NCBI GenBank assembly: GCA_020746105.1
Contig: CM036633.1
Location: 11,020,501-11,084,500 of the forward strand
DNA: 64,000 nucleotides
Reading direction: 5' to 3'
Origin: Trogon surrucura
Lineage: Eukaryota > Chordata > Aves > Trogoniformes > Trogonidae
The notes beneath the pieces were generated by a model. The model did no database searches. It was given only the letters and a program-made list of their open reading frames with translations, and had not been told where the DNA came from. Of this stretch, positions 10,871-21,298 are shown one piece after another. The translations under genes were made by a program, and so were the position numbers. The first letter of the stretch is position 1. Each line of letters starts with the position of its first letter.

Positions 10871-11779
10871 GTCTCCATGCCAATGAGAACCAAGATTTGG
10901 GTCTTACATTTCCTTCCAATTAGACTAAATTCAAGAACAGTTCCAACGTGAAAAACCTTTTCAAGAGATGACAGAGAGAGAGGGCGGGAGATGGGGAGTG
11001 CCTAAAGAATCAGGTTAAAAAAAAGCCTATGTGAATGCACGTTAACATTTCTTCTCCAGTGAGAGAGATGTCTTTATAACGCAGAACAAGGCTTGCTGTC
11101 GCTGGTTCAGTAACCCTACCAGCTGCTACAGGCTTAATTCACAAACAAAAGACTTCATCGAGCTCTTTTTTTGAGATAATGGAGAAATTCCTTGGCTCCT
11201 ATGTCTTTAAAAAGAGCTTTTGAACTCATGCACAAGTTTCTCTATATTATATCCTTGATTTGTGTTAATTATATCAATTTTTAATGCCTTCGATCACATG
11301 AGCTGTTTTCCTCAGAGCTGGTTTGTAAGTGGAATCTGAAGCTCTAAATGTTTTCTGCTTGCTGGGGCAGATTCACGATTTTTTGAGACATCTGGCTCCT
11401 GCCCGTGAAGCAGGGATGGAAACCCCCGGGTTCAGCAGCTCTGGCTTCTTCCTGTCCACAAGCACAAGTCCTCTGTGCAGCCAAGGTCTGCCCTGGGTGC
11501 TTCATTTCTCTCCCAGCTGCAAAGCCCTGGGAAGTAGGAGGAAGCTTCTCCACGGAGAAGGTTCTCCACCTGCAGACACAGCAGGGTTTGCCTCAGATGT
11601 GGAAACTGGAGGATCTGTGTCATGCCTGAAACACTTTTATGGAAAGGTTTAACCCTGCTGAACGATTCCGGGTGGGAAATAGCTACGAAGTAAGTCTTGT
11701 GTGTGTGCTATGGGATTTGTAGGGAAGTCTTGACCTGAGTCCTTGCCATTCAATAGCAGGCAGCTGGGAAGGAGAAGTG
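10871..11779. other. Non-coding stretch with short GA-rich tract
   Basis: Bases 10970-10997 are a short purine tract (GA repeats then GGGCGGGAG). Bases 11130-11310 are AT-rich with TTAATTATATC and could be a weak regulatory island. Open frames at 11329-11652, on both strands, overlap each other and have no recognisable product. Confidence 0.4.
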
Positions 11780-11865
11780 CAGGGATGAGAGCCAGGAGAC
11801 CTGGCCTCAAGTCCCAACTTTGTCACAGACGCTGTGGGTGACTCTGAGCAGGTCATTTCAGGCCT
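11780..11865 (+). mobile_element. Ancient MIR/CORE-SINE-like remnant
   Basis: The segment follows the remembered order of the MIR core closely: AGAGCCAG, then CCTGG, then TCCCAACTTTGTCAC, then GTGGGTGACTCTGAGCAGGTCATTTCA. These correspond to the MIR words for GAGCCAGA, CCTGGGTT, TCCCGGCTCTGCCAC and GTGTGACCTTGGGCAAGT. Identity looks like about two thirds by eye, as expected of a very old copy. The left boundary may extend to about 11750. The exact SINE family needs a library comparison. Confidence 0.6.
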
Positions 11866-13404
11866 GACCTGTATGCTGCAGGTAGGAACTATAAGCAAGA
11901 TGAGGCTGCTGGAAGCTACTGAACAGACAAAGGGAGGAGAGCCACCTCCCGTCATGCTGGCACAAAGTCTGCCCTGTAACAGTCAGCTTGGCTGTCTGGG
12001 AATAAGGTGATTGCTCTTCCTTTAACACCACTGAGCTCCTCCAAGAGCACCAAGAGCTGCTGTTTCCATTCAGGAGAGAGCAGGAGATGAAACTACCTCT
12101 CGCCAGAGGTCGCCCAGGCAATCCAATCCTTTTTACGCTATCCCTCTTTGCATACTTGAGCAAAGGTCATGGTCAGACTGACCTTTTGAGATATCTGTTT
12201 TAAAAATTCCCGGCCAGTACAAGTTGAAATGGGCTGTTATAAGAGCTACAAAGCCTGTCAAGTTTGATCACGCTCTGAAAAGCCAAAATGTGCCCATCTC
12301 CTTTAGAAACACACATAAATTGCTTTAACCTTATCTATCGTTTTACAGCGACTGCTATTCTAATAGGATGAAGCATGGTAATCAACTTTATAGAGCATAT
12401 TTCCATGGCACACCCGTTATGTCATGCCTTGTTTACACAATTGGAATTAAGGATTAAGAGGTACACATACTGGGCAGGGGGCCAAAAATACTTTTACAGG
12501 CCTGATTTACTGGCTAACCCATGCGGGACTTGGGAACCGTGCGTGCATCAGCTGCAACAGAACCGTGATGTCTTTGGCACATAGGATTTAGCAAACTGCA
12601 GCATTGCATTATGGTGTCTGGAAAAGAAAACAAACCCACCCCTTCGTGCCTGGCAGGTGGGGGCTGCATGTCCATGTCCCAACACGAGCTCCAGTGGGGT
12701 GGGACAGACGGGACAATTGTGGCTGCTCCACTGATGTCTGCTCATCGCCAAACACATCTTCTGTTGCTGATCTGACACCTGGGAGTTAAAAACTCCCATC
12801 AGAGAGGATCCATCCCTGCCTTGCTGAGTATGAAACAGGACTGATGCTCTTTCACCCTTACATGTGCAAACCCAGAGTTTTTTTGGCTCCTACAGGGTGG
12901 GGTGAGAGGAGAAGCAGACCAAAGGCTCTGAGACTGGGGACATCAGCTGGTAAAAGTGTTTCAGGTCTGGAAAAAAGGGGACAAGAAGAGGCAGGGAGAT
13001 GGACACAGACATTTCCCAGCTGCTCAGGAGGAGGCAGCGGGAGCAGGAGAGCACACGCAGCCACCTTCTCTGGCCACCAGAAATGGGGACAGGCACTGAT
13101 TTGTCCCACACATGCACAGGGCTCACAGCTCCAGCAGCCAAAACCCACGAGCTAACCCCAGCCTGAACTCAAGCATGTCTTCACTCAAGTTGGGAACAGT
13201 AAGGATTTTTTTTTTTCCTTTCCACAAATGCTGTTGCTAATTTGTTAGCTGTGTACAAGTGCTAAGTTTGCCAGCGGAAGCCAACTTGTGCAGTTTTTAG
13301 CTCATTCAGTGGTGAAGTCTGCCTTATCTCTTGTGGGAGTGACTTCATGGCTTACATGAAAAGACATAAGTAATCTGTTTTAAAAGCTGTTGGAAGAACA
13401 GTGG
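11866..13404. other. Non-coding stretch, nothing recognised
   Basis: Overlapping frames of 83-103 codons at 12844-13155, on both strands, reflect a GC-richer patch rather than a gene. A T-run lies at about 13206-13217. AT-rich words at 12360-12450 are unremarkable. Confidence 0.45.
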
Positions 13405-13560
13405 ATTTATAGGCCTTATTGCCAGAAAGGGATTATAACGACCCTCTGGTCCAGCCTCTGGCCTACTATAAGCAATTCCTGAATCAAAGCCCACCTCTTG
13501 CAGTTGAGCTGGAGCATGGTTTATTATTTCTTTTTTAAGCACATTCAATCTCAGCAGCAC
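13405..13560 (-). mobile_element. Ancient amniote CR1 LINE 3'-end remnant
   Basis: Read on the plus strand, it matches the reverse complement of the old CR1 3' region known from birds, turtles and crocodilians. The order of words is GAAAGGGATTAT, then a CTCTGGTCCAGCCTC block (a counterpart of the CATCTAGTCTGACCTC word). Next come CAATTCCTGAATCAAAGCCCA, TTGAGCTGGAGCAT and CATTCAATCT. Collinearity over about 150 bases makes this secure, although the copy is well diverged and truncated at both ends. The element is therefore inserted antisense to the window. Confidence 0.8.
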
Positions 13561-16500
13561 TGTTCCATTAAATAACGAATTTTTTTTCTTACTGTCCTTA
13601 ACCAGCAGAAGTTAATTACTCCCTTTTCGTTAGCTGTGGCTGGTTTATGCTGCCCCACCTGGCATCTCTGCTTTTGTTTGTTAATTAGGTGTTAATTGCA
13701 GGGGCTGCTGGGGATTTGTAGGTGATAAGAGCACGTGTATATTAGTCCTGCCTGCAAAGGGGCTGGAATGCACTGAGTTTGATAGCAACAGATCCTGCAA
13801 CATCACCGATATATATTTTCCAAGGTGTCTCATGACCTGATGTTTGGTGAGACATCAAGAGAGGTAAGGAAAAGTTTTTGACTATTGGTTCTCTGAATGT
13901 TGTAACTTAAATCATGCTCTGCTTGTTAATGAAACATGGTGTTAAGCAAAGGTGAGAAGCAGAGGGCTGGTCAACAATGTCCTAAAATTTAAAGGGCAAT
14001 TGTGGAAAATGGGTGAACAATGAACTGACTCCTAATTTTACTAGTTTACTTCCGAAGCTAGGGAAAATCATGTAAAAATGACCCTTGAAGAAGCTGGTGT
14101 TGCTAAGAACTGTAGGAAAACTGAGGTGAATTGTCAGGTATTTTACGCCTTTTGAAATAAACATTACGGAATAAAGTTCTTTACAGGAAAAAGAGAAAGA
14201 GGAGACAGGAAATCTGAGGAAAGAATAGTGAGAAGGGCAAGATACTTTAAGAGATAGAAAGGATGCTTTTAAGGTACTTTCCTGCAAGCTTTTATGAAAT
14301 CAAAATATTGAGGTGTAATTATATTAATTATTTCTGATTGACACATATATTAAAAACATAACGAAGAAAGCTACAACTTGGTAAAGGGATATGACTGAGC
14401 TAATTACTTGACCTACAGGCTCTAAGGCAAAGGCTATGAAGCTCCTCAGGGGAAGCAGAGAAGTGAAAACACTCACTTTCCAGCATCAAGGCTTATCATG
14501 AGCTACAGGGTGATGGCTATAGCAGGAAGGGATAGTATGAGGCTACAGACCCTTGATCTGCCTTTTTCCTTGATAGTTGGATTTGCCAAGAGTCTCTGCT
14601 GCAGCCATTTTAAAAAAAACCCCAAAAATTCAATTCCCAGAATAATGAAGAGGGCAAAAAAATGTAGAAAATGAGGTGGGGAAGAGATTTTCAATGGAGA
14701 GCCGAACAATTTCCTGCTCAATAGAGTATTTTAATGCCTCTGTGCTTTTGTTGGGTTGCCAATGATGCCTCAGAATCCAAAAACCTTGTATGGATTTATA
14801 AAATGATTTTTAAGTCTGCTAAATAAATGCATAACTATCACTCCTGATAAACCATCTTATAAAAAAACCATGTCTTCTCCAGTAAGCTTGTTGAATCAAT
14901 GTGTTTTTCGCTTAGCCTCTTACCTCTCTTGCCAACCCTACTCTAAATGCCCTCCCTTGTGGTTACTCATGCTCTCCTATTAACCTCCTGTAACAACAGG
15001 ACAATGTGCTCATTCTACGCTCAGCCCCTCTATTTACCCCCCTCTCCAAGGTTATCAGGGGAATACACAGTACGTGCGATCTGCACAAACATCGCAGAGC
15101 CATCAGGACAAACAAAAAAGGGGATTGTCTTTAAAAGAAATATCTTGTAACATGTATGGGAATTGTGGGTCTTCTGCCCTTTGCCAAGTACCCCAAAGTG
15201 TAAATCCTGAGTAACGGGTCATGTGAGCCTGTGATGTGGAAAACAAAATCAGGGATTGCAGACCTTCAGTTGTTAACTGTCTTAAGTCGATCCCATATAA
15301 TAATTTTTGTGGTTCTGCTGCTTCGCATCTCGTGGTCCTGGGAGAACGTGCCAGATCTGCTCATCAGCAACAGCAGCAAAATGTCTGGACAAAGCAGTGC
15401 ACGCCTGGCCTTTGCCCTCCCATCCTTCTCTGTCTCTGATTTGCATCTTTTTTACTGTCTTTGTGAATTTGCTTGTCCTGCCTCCTCTCTCCATAGACTC
15501 TTCAGTTTCATTTCTCTGATTATGTGCAGGAAAAAGTGATGTTCCAATGTTTCCGTGAGTGATGGCCTAGTCCCTGGAATGGGTCAGTGGACCAGAGACA
15601 GTTTTAGAAATGTAGATTTATTTATTTATTTTCTGAAAACCATCTTTATTCTTCTAGAGCAGTACATTCAGATTGATGTTGCAATGTCTAGGAGCCTCTG
15701 TGCCCTTACCTCGTGTAACCACATGTGAGACAGCACCAAGGAGTGGTTTAACCACCATCTGAGGATGCGCAGAGTACCCAGAGAGGGGTATTTGCCAAGG
15801 TGACGGTGGTGAGGTCTTCCAGATGAGGCTGGATCCCAGCAAGCAAGTACTCACGGGCCTGTATTCAAAGTCCTTCATGCTGCCATGTTGCTAAGATGTG
15901 GTTTTGACTCCTAACAGAGGGTTATGGCACACCCCAATGGGTTCTCATTTTTGTACTTGACTTTCTTAGAGAGTTTAATTACTTGTAGGTGACTTGTATC
16001 TTGGCTGGGAAGGGTGAGGAATTGGACTGTGACATTTCTGTTGGGTTAGATCCACAGATTATGATTATTTTCAGCATTTTTATTGCATTGGTGATAAACC
16101 ACATACTTTCTTATAAACAACAAGAAACTTTGAACCTTTTAAGAACTCACTGAACTGTGGAGAACTTGTTAAGCTGTATAAAACTCAGTGAGAAAGCAAA
16201 GTGCAAAGTACTGCCTGCCTTGCCTTACAGGTCTATGTTCCTGGTGTAGCAGCAGTGCAAGGGGCTGGGTTGGGAGAGGCACCTTCTTCTCTGGTGGGAA
16301 TCTGTTTCTGTTAACCCCAAGAGAAGAGGTTCTCCGGGTCTTTGACAATGTTTCTTCCTGAAGGAGTTCAATGCTCCTTCACTTGATGCACTTCTCTTGC
16401 ACTTTTCTTTCCTCCAAGGCTGTAAGGTTTTTCGCAGCATGATGTCAATCCAGCCCTTACTCTTCTGGACAGAGCTTCTGAGGTCAGTAAGAGCTCTGAG

Positions 16501-18689
16501 AACATTTCATCCCCTGTCTGTTTGTTCTTGTGCTCATCTGAATTTGTCCTTTGGTGGCGAAGGGATGACAGGGCACCTCTCAAAAAGAAAGTGAAGAAGA
16601 AATCTAGGGTTAGATTTATAGTGCTAGGAAGAAGGAAACACTTGCTCACTGCTCTGCCTTATTCTTCCTTCTTTCGAGATGTTTCTAGAAATAGGAAGAA
16701 TCTCTAACTGGCTTCAGGCCAGCTCGTTTTGAAGCTGTTCTGCAGCTCATAGCATCCAAGCATTATACTCAATGCCTGAAAATTGAGAAGACACACCGGG
16801 GCTGTGCATGAATGTTCTGTGTAACTTGGGATATATTTGAAAGACCGTAGCTGTGAGGCAGTTGCTGAGTGTGCCAGGCAGGAGGTAGTGCTAAAACTGT
16901 CACAGACAGAAGTGCACGTGGTAGCTTTCTGGTGTCTGCCTGCTACTAACACTCCAGAGTTAATTCAGACTGACTCTTGGCATCATAGTAGGCTGTAAAC
17001 TGGAATGACAGACTAGAGGAACTTACTGCAGCAATCTGAGAAGATCTCAAATTCCTACAGACATAAGCAAGGCTGTTTTTCCAGGGGAAATAATTAAGAA
17101 AATGATTAAGGGACATCTCAAAGAAAATGTAAATGATGCAATCATTCCAGAAGACTCTCTGCTCCAGAAAACAGAAGGAACACTTGCTGCACATCCAGAA
17201 GGATGTCCTTCAGAGGAGAAAGCATTTCACCACCACCAAAAGCCACAGAAAAGAAGACTTCCATGAAACCACACTGGTTTTCCAACCTCTTCCCTCCAGT
17301 CCTATCCAAGTACAGTGTGAAAGTAATTTTTTTTTGGACTTAGGAGGTTTGCTGGCAAACCCATGCACTTCCTTACTTTAAAGTTTGCACTTTAAAGCCA
17401 TATGAATTCTGTGGTTAGTCAATGCCTTGCTTGAAAAGACTAGTTTAAAACCCTGTGTACATGGTATGTTATGCTCAGGCATTGGTTTCAGTATATTTCT
17501 GTTTATGTTAGCAATTAATTGATTATTTCTTTTACCATGCTAGCATTTTAAGAGACCCAAAGCTCTCCCTTGCTGCTGAAACCGAATGATTCTAATATTC
17601 TCTGCTTTTATTGCTAGACATGCTTTTAGAATAAACAGGCTATGTGAAAAGTGATTCTTTTATGCTCTTACTCTACACTAGTGCTTCAAGAAGCAGTAGT
17701 AGGAGATTTGGCTTTGGTCTCCCCAAAGGAAGAAAAATTGTTCATCAATGTATTCCAAATAATGAAAGACAGAATCTGATCTGGGAAGAGCCTCTCTGAA
17801 ATACTGAGCAGAGCTGGTAGGTGCAAGCATGTGGCTTCAGCAGGCTGATGCTGCTTCTCACTTTCTGTTGCACAAGATATTAATTCCAAACTGGACTTTT
17901 CTTGGAACAGTAAAAAAAAACCACTCCACCTTACTCAGGAAGTTGCAGTGGGTCGGTCTCATCACAAATGGGGATTTTTATGCATAAAAGCAAACTCGTA
18001 CAGTTGTCTCTGTGTGAGAGATAGAGTAAGGCAATGGCATTCTTGGGTTCTGGAACTACTTTTTTTTTTTTATAAGGCAGTGGGACAATACTTTGCCATC
18101 TCTGAATTCTTCCCACCTAGATACCAGGGGAAAAAAACCAAACACGGAATATGCTTGAAGATACAGCGTTCATAACTTGTGTGTGTTTCCCCTTGTGTGT
18201 TTTTTCTCCCATCCTTCCCACAGCCCAAAATTTCTCAGCTGTGCAAGAGCCAGAGCAAGAAGTGCCGAGGAGAGTGAAGGGGGCTGGGAGTGCAGCAAGG
18301 TGTGTTCATCATTCCTGGGGCCAGGTGTACTTCAGGGAGCAGGCCAGCAAAGTCTGGCCTGATTTAGGTGGCCAAGAGCAATCCGGCGGAGCTTTGTGAG
18401 GTAGCTGTTGGGGATGCGTTTCCCAGCACGGGGTTATGCGAGCTTCTGAGATGGAGGTGGGAGGGGGTAGGCTGACTGCAAGTCATCTTGTATCTGCATG
18501 AAAATGGAGTTCAAAACATTCCCTCTAGAGTGGTATCCAATACCAAAATTGGATTTAGGAACTTGGAGTACATGAATATTTGCGCTGTCAATAAGAGTTA
18601 TCTGTATACAGAAGCCTTTCCTTGTCTGCTTTCTCTACCATGCTTCCTTCTTAATTCATTTTCAGTCTTTAATGTACTGTTGTGTAGCA
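13561..18689. other. Long non-coding stretch, nothing certain
   Basis: I found no exon, RNA gene or repeat family over 5 kb. T-runs occur at about 13578 and 18059-18071. An acceptor-like pyrimidine tract ending in CAG at 18221-18223 precedes a frame open to 18399, with only weak donors (GT at 18300 and 18400), so no exon is called. TTAATTA and TTAATTG words near 13680 and 17510 could be small regulatory patches. Confidence 0.45.
15616..15632. repeat. (ATTT)4 tetranucleotide repeat
   Basis: Four consecutive ATTT units are read directly. On a transcript it would resemble an AU-rich element, but no transcript is supported here. Confidence 0.85.
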
Positions 18690-18910
18690 TCCTCTCCCAT
18701 TAGGCCCTGTAATGTGCTCCGATTGCCTTCAGCTTGACTGCACTTAATAGCCAGCGTAAATAGAACTTAGTGTAGCATGCACTAACATCTCTATCCATTG
18801 TCCGGAGATTAAATACATGCCACAAATGGTTTACGCATCATCAGCCTCGAGCCCTCGTTTCATAGCTCCTAACCAAAAGAGGATATTAAATTAATTTGCA
18901 GGTTGCTTTA
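18690..18910. promoter_or_regulatory. Candidate conserved element with SOX site
   Basis: This is a repeat-free island with CCATTGTCC (SOX-type consensus) at 18795-18803, AAATTAATTTGCAGG near 18890 and CACTTAATAG near 18742. Several CpGs are preserved (near 18756, 18804, 18835 and 18848), unusual for AT-rich DNA here. Function is inferred. Confidence 0.3.
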
Positions 18911-21039
18911 GCAAAGCCTAACAAAAAGAAGGGAAAAAAAAAAATCCTTGGGGTCATTATGCATAAAATATCCATCAATCAAAAAAGAGGGGTGGAAAAT
19001 GATAATAGCAGGTCATTAGAAGAGGACAGGTGCACACATATTTAGCTCTATCTCTAGTTCAGGTCAAAGCTTAATGGTGTTAACTGGGGAGGAATGCAGG
19101 CTATGTGAACAGTCTGTATGTGTGAGGAAGAGGCAAAAGGGCAGCACTGTGTCAGCACAGCACAGTCTCTTCCAGATCTTCAAGCTTAACCCTTTACTCT
19201 GCCTGGGCATGAGCTCATGAGTAACACTGAGCTTGACAGAGTGAAAGAAAAGGAGCAAAGCAGAGCTCTCCATCCCTCATCCTGTAGCAGCTTGTGCCGT
19301 TCAAAGTACACAAGGAAACGGGGTTGGTCTAGAGCAGCACAAAATGAAATTGCACAGTGCTAGAGTTCAAATTAGGAGCCCCTGGACGTACTAGTTATCA
19401 ATGGCACCGGTTTTGCCAAGCGGAAGGAAATGTAAATGCTCTTCACTCAAATGGAGAAAGGAGACCTAGATTCAGCAGAGGACACTGGCACAGAGATGAA
19501 CAATGTTCCCCATGAGAGATAGGTTGAGAACGCGGGACTGCATTCTTGATTCGTTCCTATGAAAGGAAGGTATTACGTGAACGTGTACTGCGTGATTAGA
19601 CACACATGTGCCATCATGACTTTCCAGTCTATCCTTTTACCTTGATGAGTGGGACAGTTACTGCCAAAGAGAAAGCTGCAACCATATTTATGGGTTCCAC
19701 ACAGCAACTGGAAAGAAAGACGCTCTTGGTGTTAAAGCGCCAGCTGAAATTTATGCTACCTTGGTTTGTGGCTGTGGCATGAAATGCTGCCCAGGTACGC
19801 AAATAATTTTGCTTTGTTTCAAGTTTGATAGCAATACACAGAGGTGAAGGAAAACATCAGTGATGTTTTAGATGCCAGCAGGAGGTTTTGCAAGATCTGG
19901 TGGACAAACAGAAAATCACTACATCACTTCTCGAGTGATGTGGCTCTATGCCTCATGCCTTTGCTTTCTGGAGAAGTATGTTTTCAGGTCCTGCGTTCTG
20001 TCATCTTGATGAGGAAATGACCCAAATGCTTCCCCAAGCCAATAGTTACACACTTGGACTGACATGTATTATTTTTCTGAGGCTCACAGTAAGTACCATC
20101 AATAAGCTGAGAAATTATATACTGGGAACCAGAATAATTAAGCAAGGAAATATCCTTTACCACAAATGTTTAAGTGCCCAAGGACTGCTGTCATAGAAAT
20201 CATGAACATATAGTCTGTCAGCTGAAACTTTAAATGCTGCTACTCCATGCCAGTTTTCACAGGCTGGAGCTGTGCACCATGAAGTGGAGAAAGGCAAAGC
20301 AAGAGTTTGGTCACATTGCCAGTTAGCTATCAAGGGTTCAGCAGAAGTTGTAAAAAAATATAAAAAAATTCACTAGGTAAGATAGAAATAAGGAACCAAA
20401 TTCAAGCTACGTTTAAGGGCAGAAAATTGGCTTCAGTAATTTTGTTTGGTGGAAAAAATAAAACTAATAAAAATGAATTTATTTTGAGTGGGAGGGAATC
20501 TTCTGAGAGGTGTCTCTTCTTGCTGAAATGACTCACACTGACATGGAGGTGCCATCTCTCCAAAGCCTTGGTGAAATCTGCTTGCCTCATGGTCTGGCCT
20601 GAAATTTGCTTTCTGATGCCATGGGCTGTGTTCTCTCATTCTTCCCAGCTTCTCCCACTTTGCCCATTCTTGCTAGTAAATAGCAGAATCTGCTTATCTC
20701 GAGACCAAGTGGCTGGGGAAAGATACGGATTTCATCCTGACCTGCTACAGAGCACCTTCAGCCAGCTCCTGCTCTGATTTTTACTCCAAGCAGATGCTGG
20801 GTCCATGTGTTCTTGTGGCTGCCATGGGGGAGCGAGGGCCAGTGAGGGGAGAGGGAGGCGAGAGGAAAGAGCCTGATGGGGCTGGGCTATGTCGTGTGCT
20901 CCAGAACAATAGATGATCACTCTTAATTATGGCAGCCTGAATGAGCATTACCCTGCCAGTCTCTTTCCTCACGGTATCTGATCAATACAGCCTTAATTGC
21001 TGAAGAAAGGGAGTATCGTACACAATCACAGCACAATGG
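18911..21039. other. Non-coding stretch, nothing recognised
   Basis: A-runs at about 18937-18951 and the impure A-rich patch at 20350-20370 are low complexity. Open frames at 19948-20972 are short and overlap on both strands. No family of repeats was recognised. Confidence 0.45.
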
Positions 21040-21235
21040 TTTAATCACTTGGACGCTTAAAGTTAATTTCAGGCAGTTCATTTTTCATCGAGGCTCTCAC
21101 TCCACCAGCGATGGCTTGTCTTCTTGCACACACAGGTGCACGTGTGCTCCCAGCTAAAGGTGGATTATTAATAGCTTTTAGCAAGATTATTTGAGCTCAT
21201 TGAAAATCTAGGAAATGTTATTTTCATACATAAGC
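21040..21235. promoter_or_regulatory. Candidate element with abutting E-boxes
   Basis: CAGGTG (21133-21138) is directly followed by CACGTG (21139-21144), the two E-box types used by ZEB/SNAI/E-proteins and by MYC/USF/HES-class factors. They lie within a small GCACAC/GTGTGC inverted context. AT-rich TTATTAATAGC follows near 21165. The surroundings are repeat-poor. Function is inferred. Confidence 0.3.
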
Positions 21236-21250
21236 TTAGAAGGGTGTTCT

Positions 21251-21296
21251 GGTTTGGTTTGGGTTTTGTTTTTTTTGGTGGGGGGGGGGATGGGGG
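21251..21296 (+). other. T- and G-rich tract with 10-G run
   Basis: GGTTT units pass into a T-run, then ten consecutive G (21280-21289), one A and T, then five G (21292-21296). The G strand could fold into a quadruplex or stall polymerases. It is a strand-asymmetric low-complexity sequence. Confidence 0.6.
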
Positions 21297-21298
21297 AT

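Noticed and set aside
18224-18399. Possible exon after a strong acceptor-like tract at 18221-18223
   Set aside because: Available donors (18300, 18400) are poor and the peptide is unrecognisable low-complexity.
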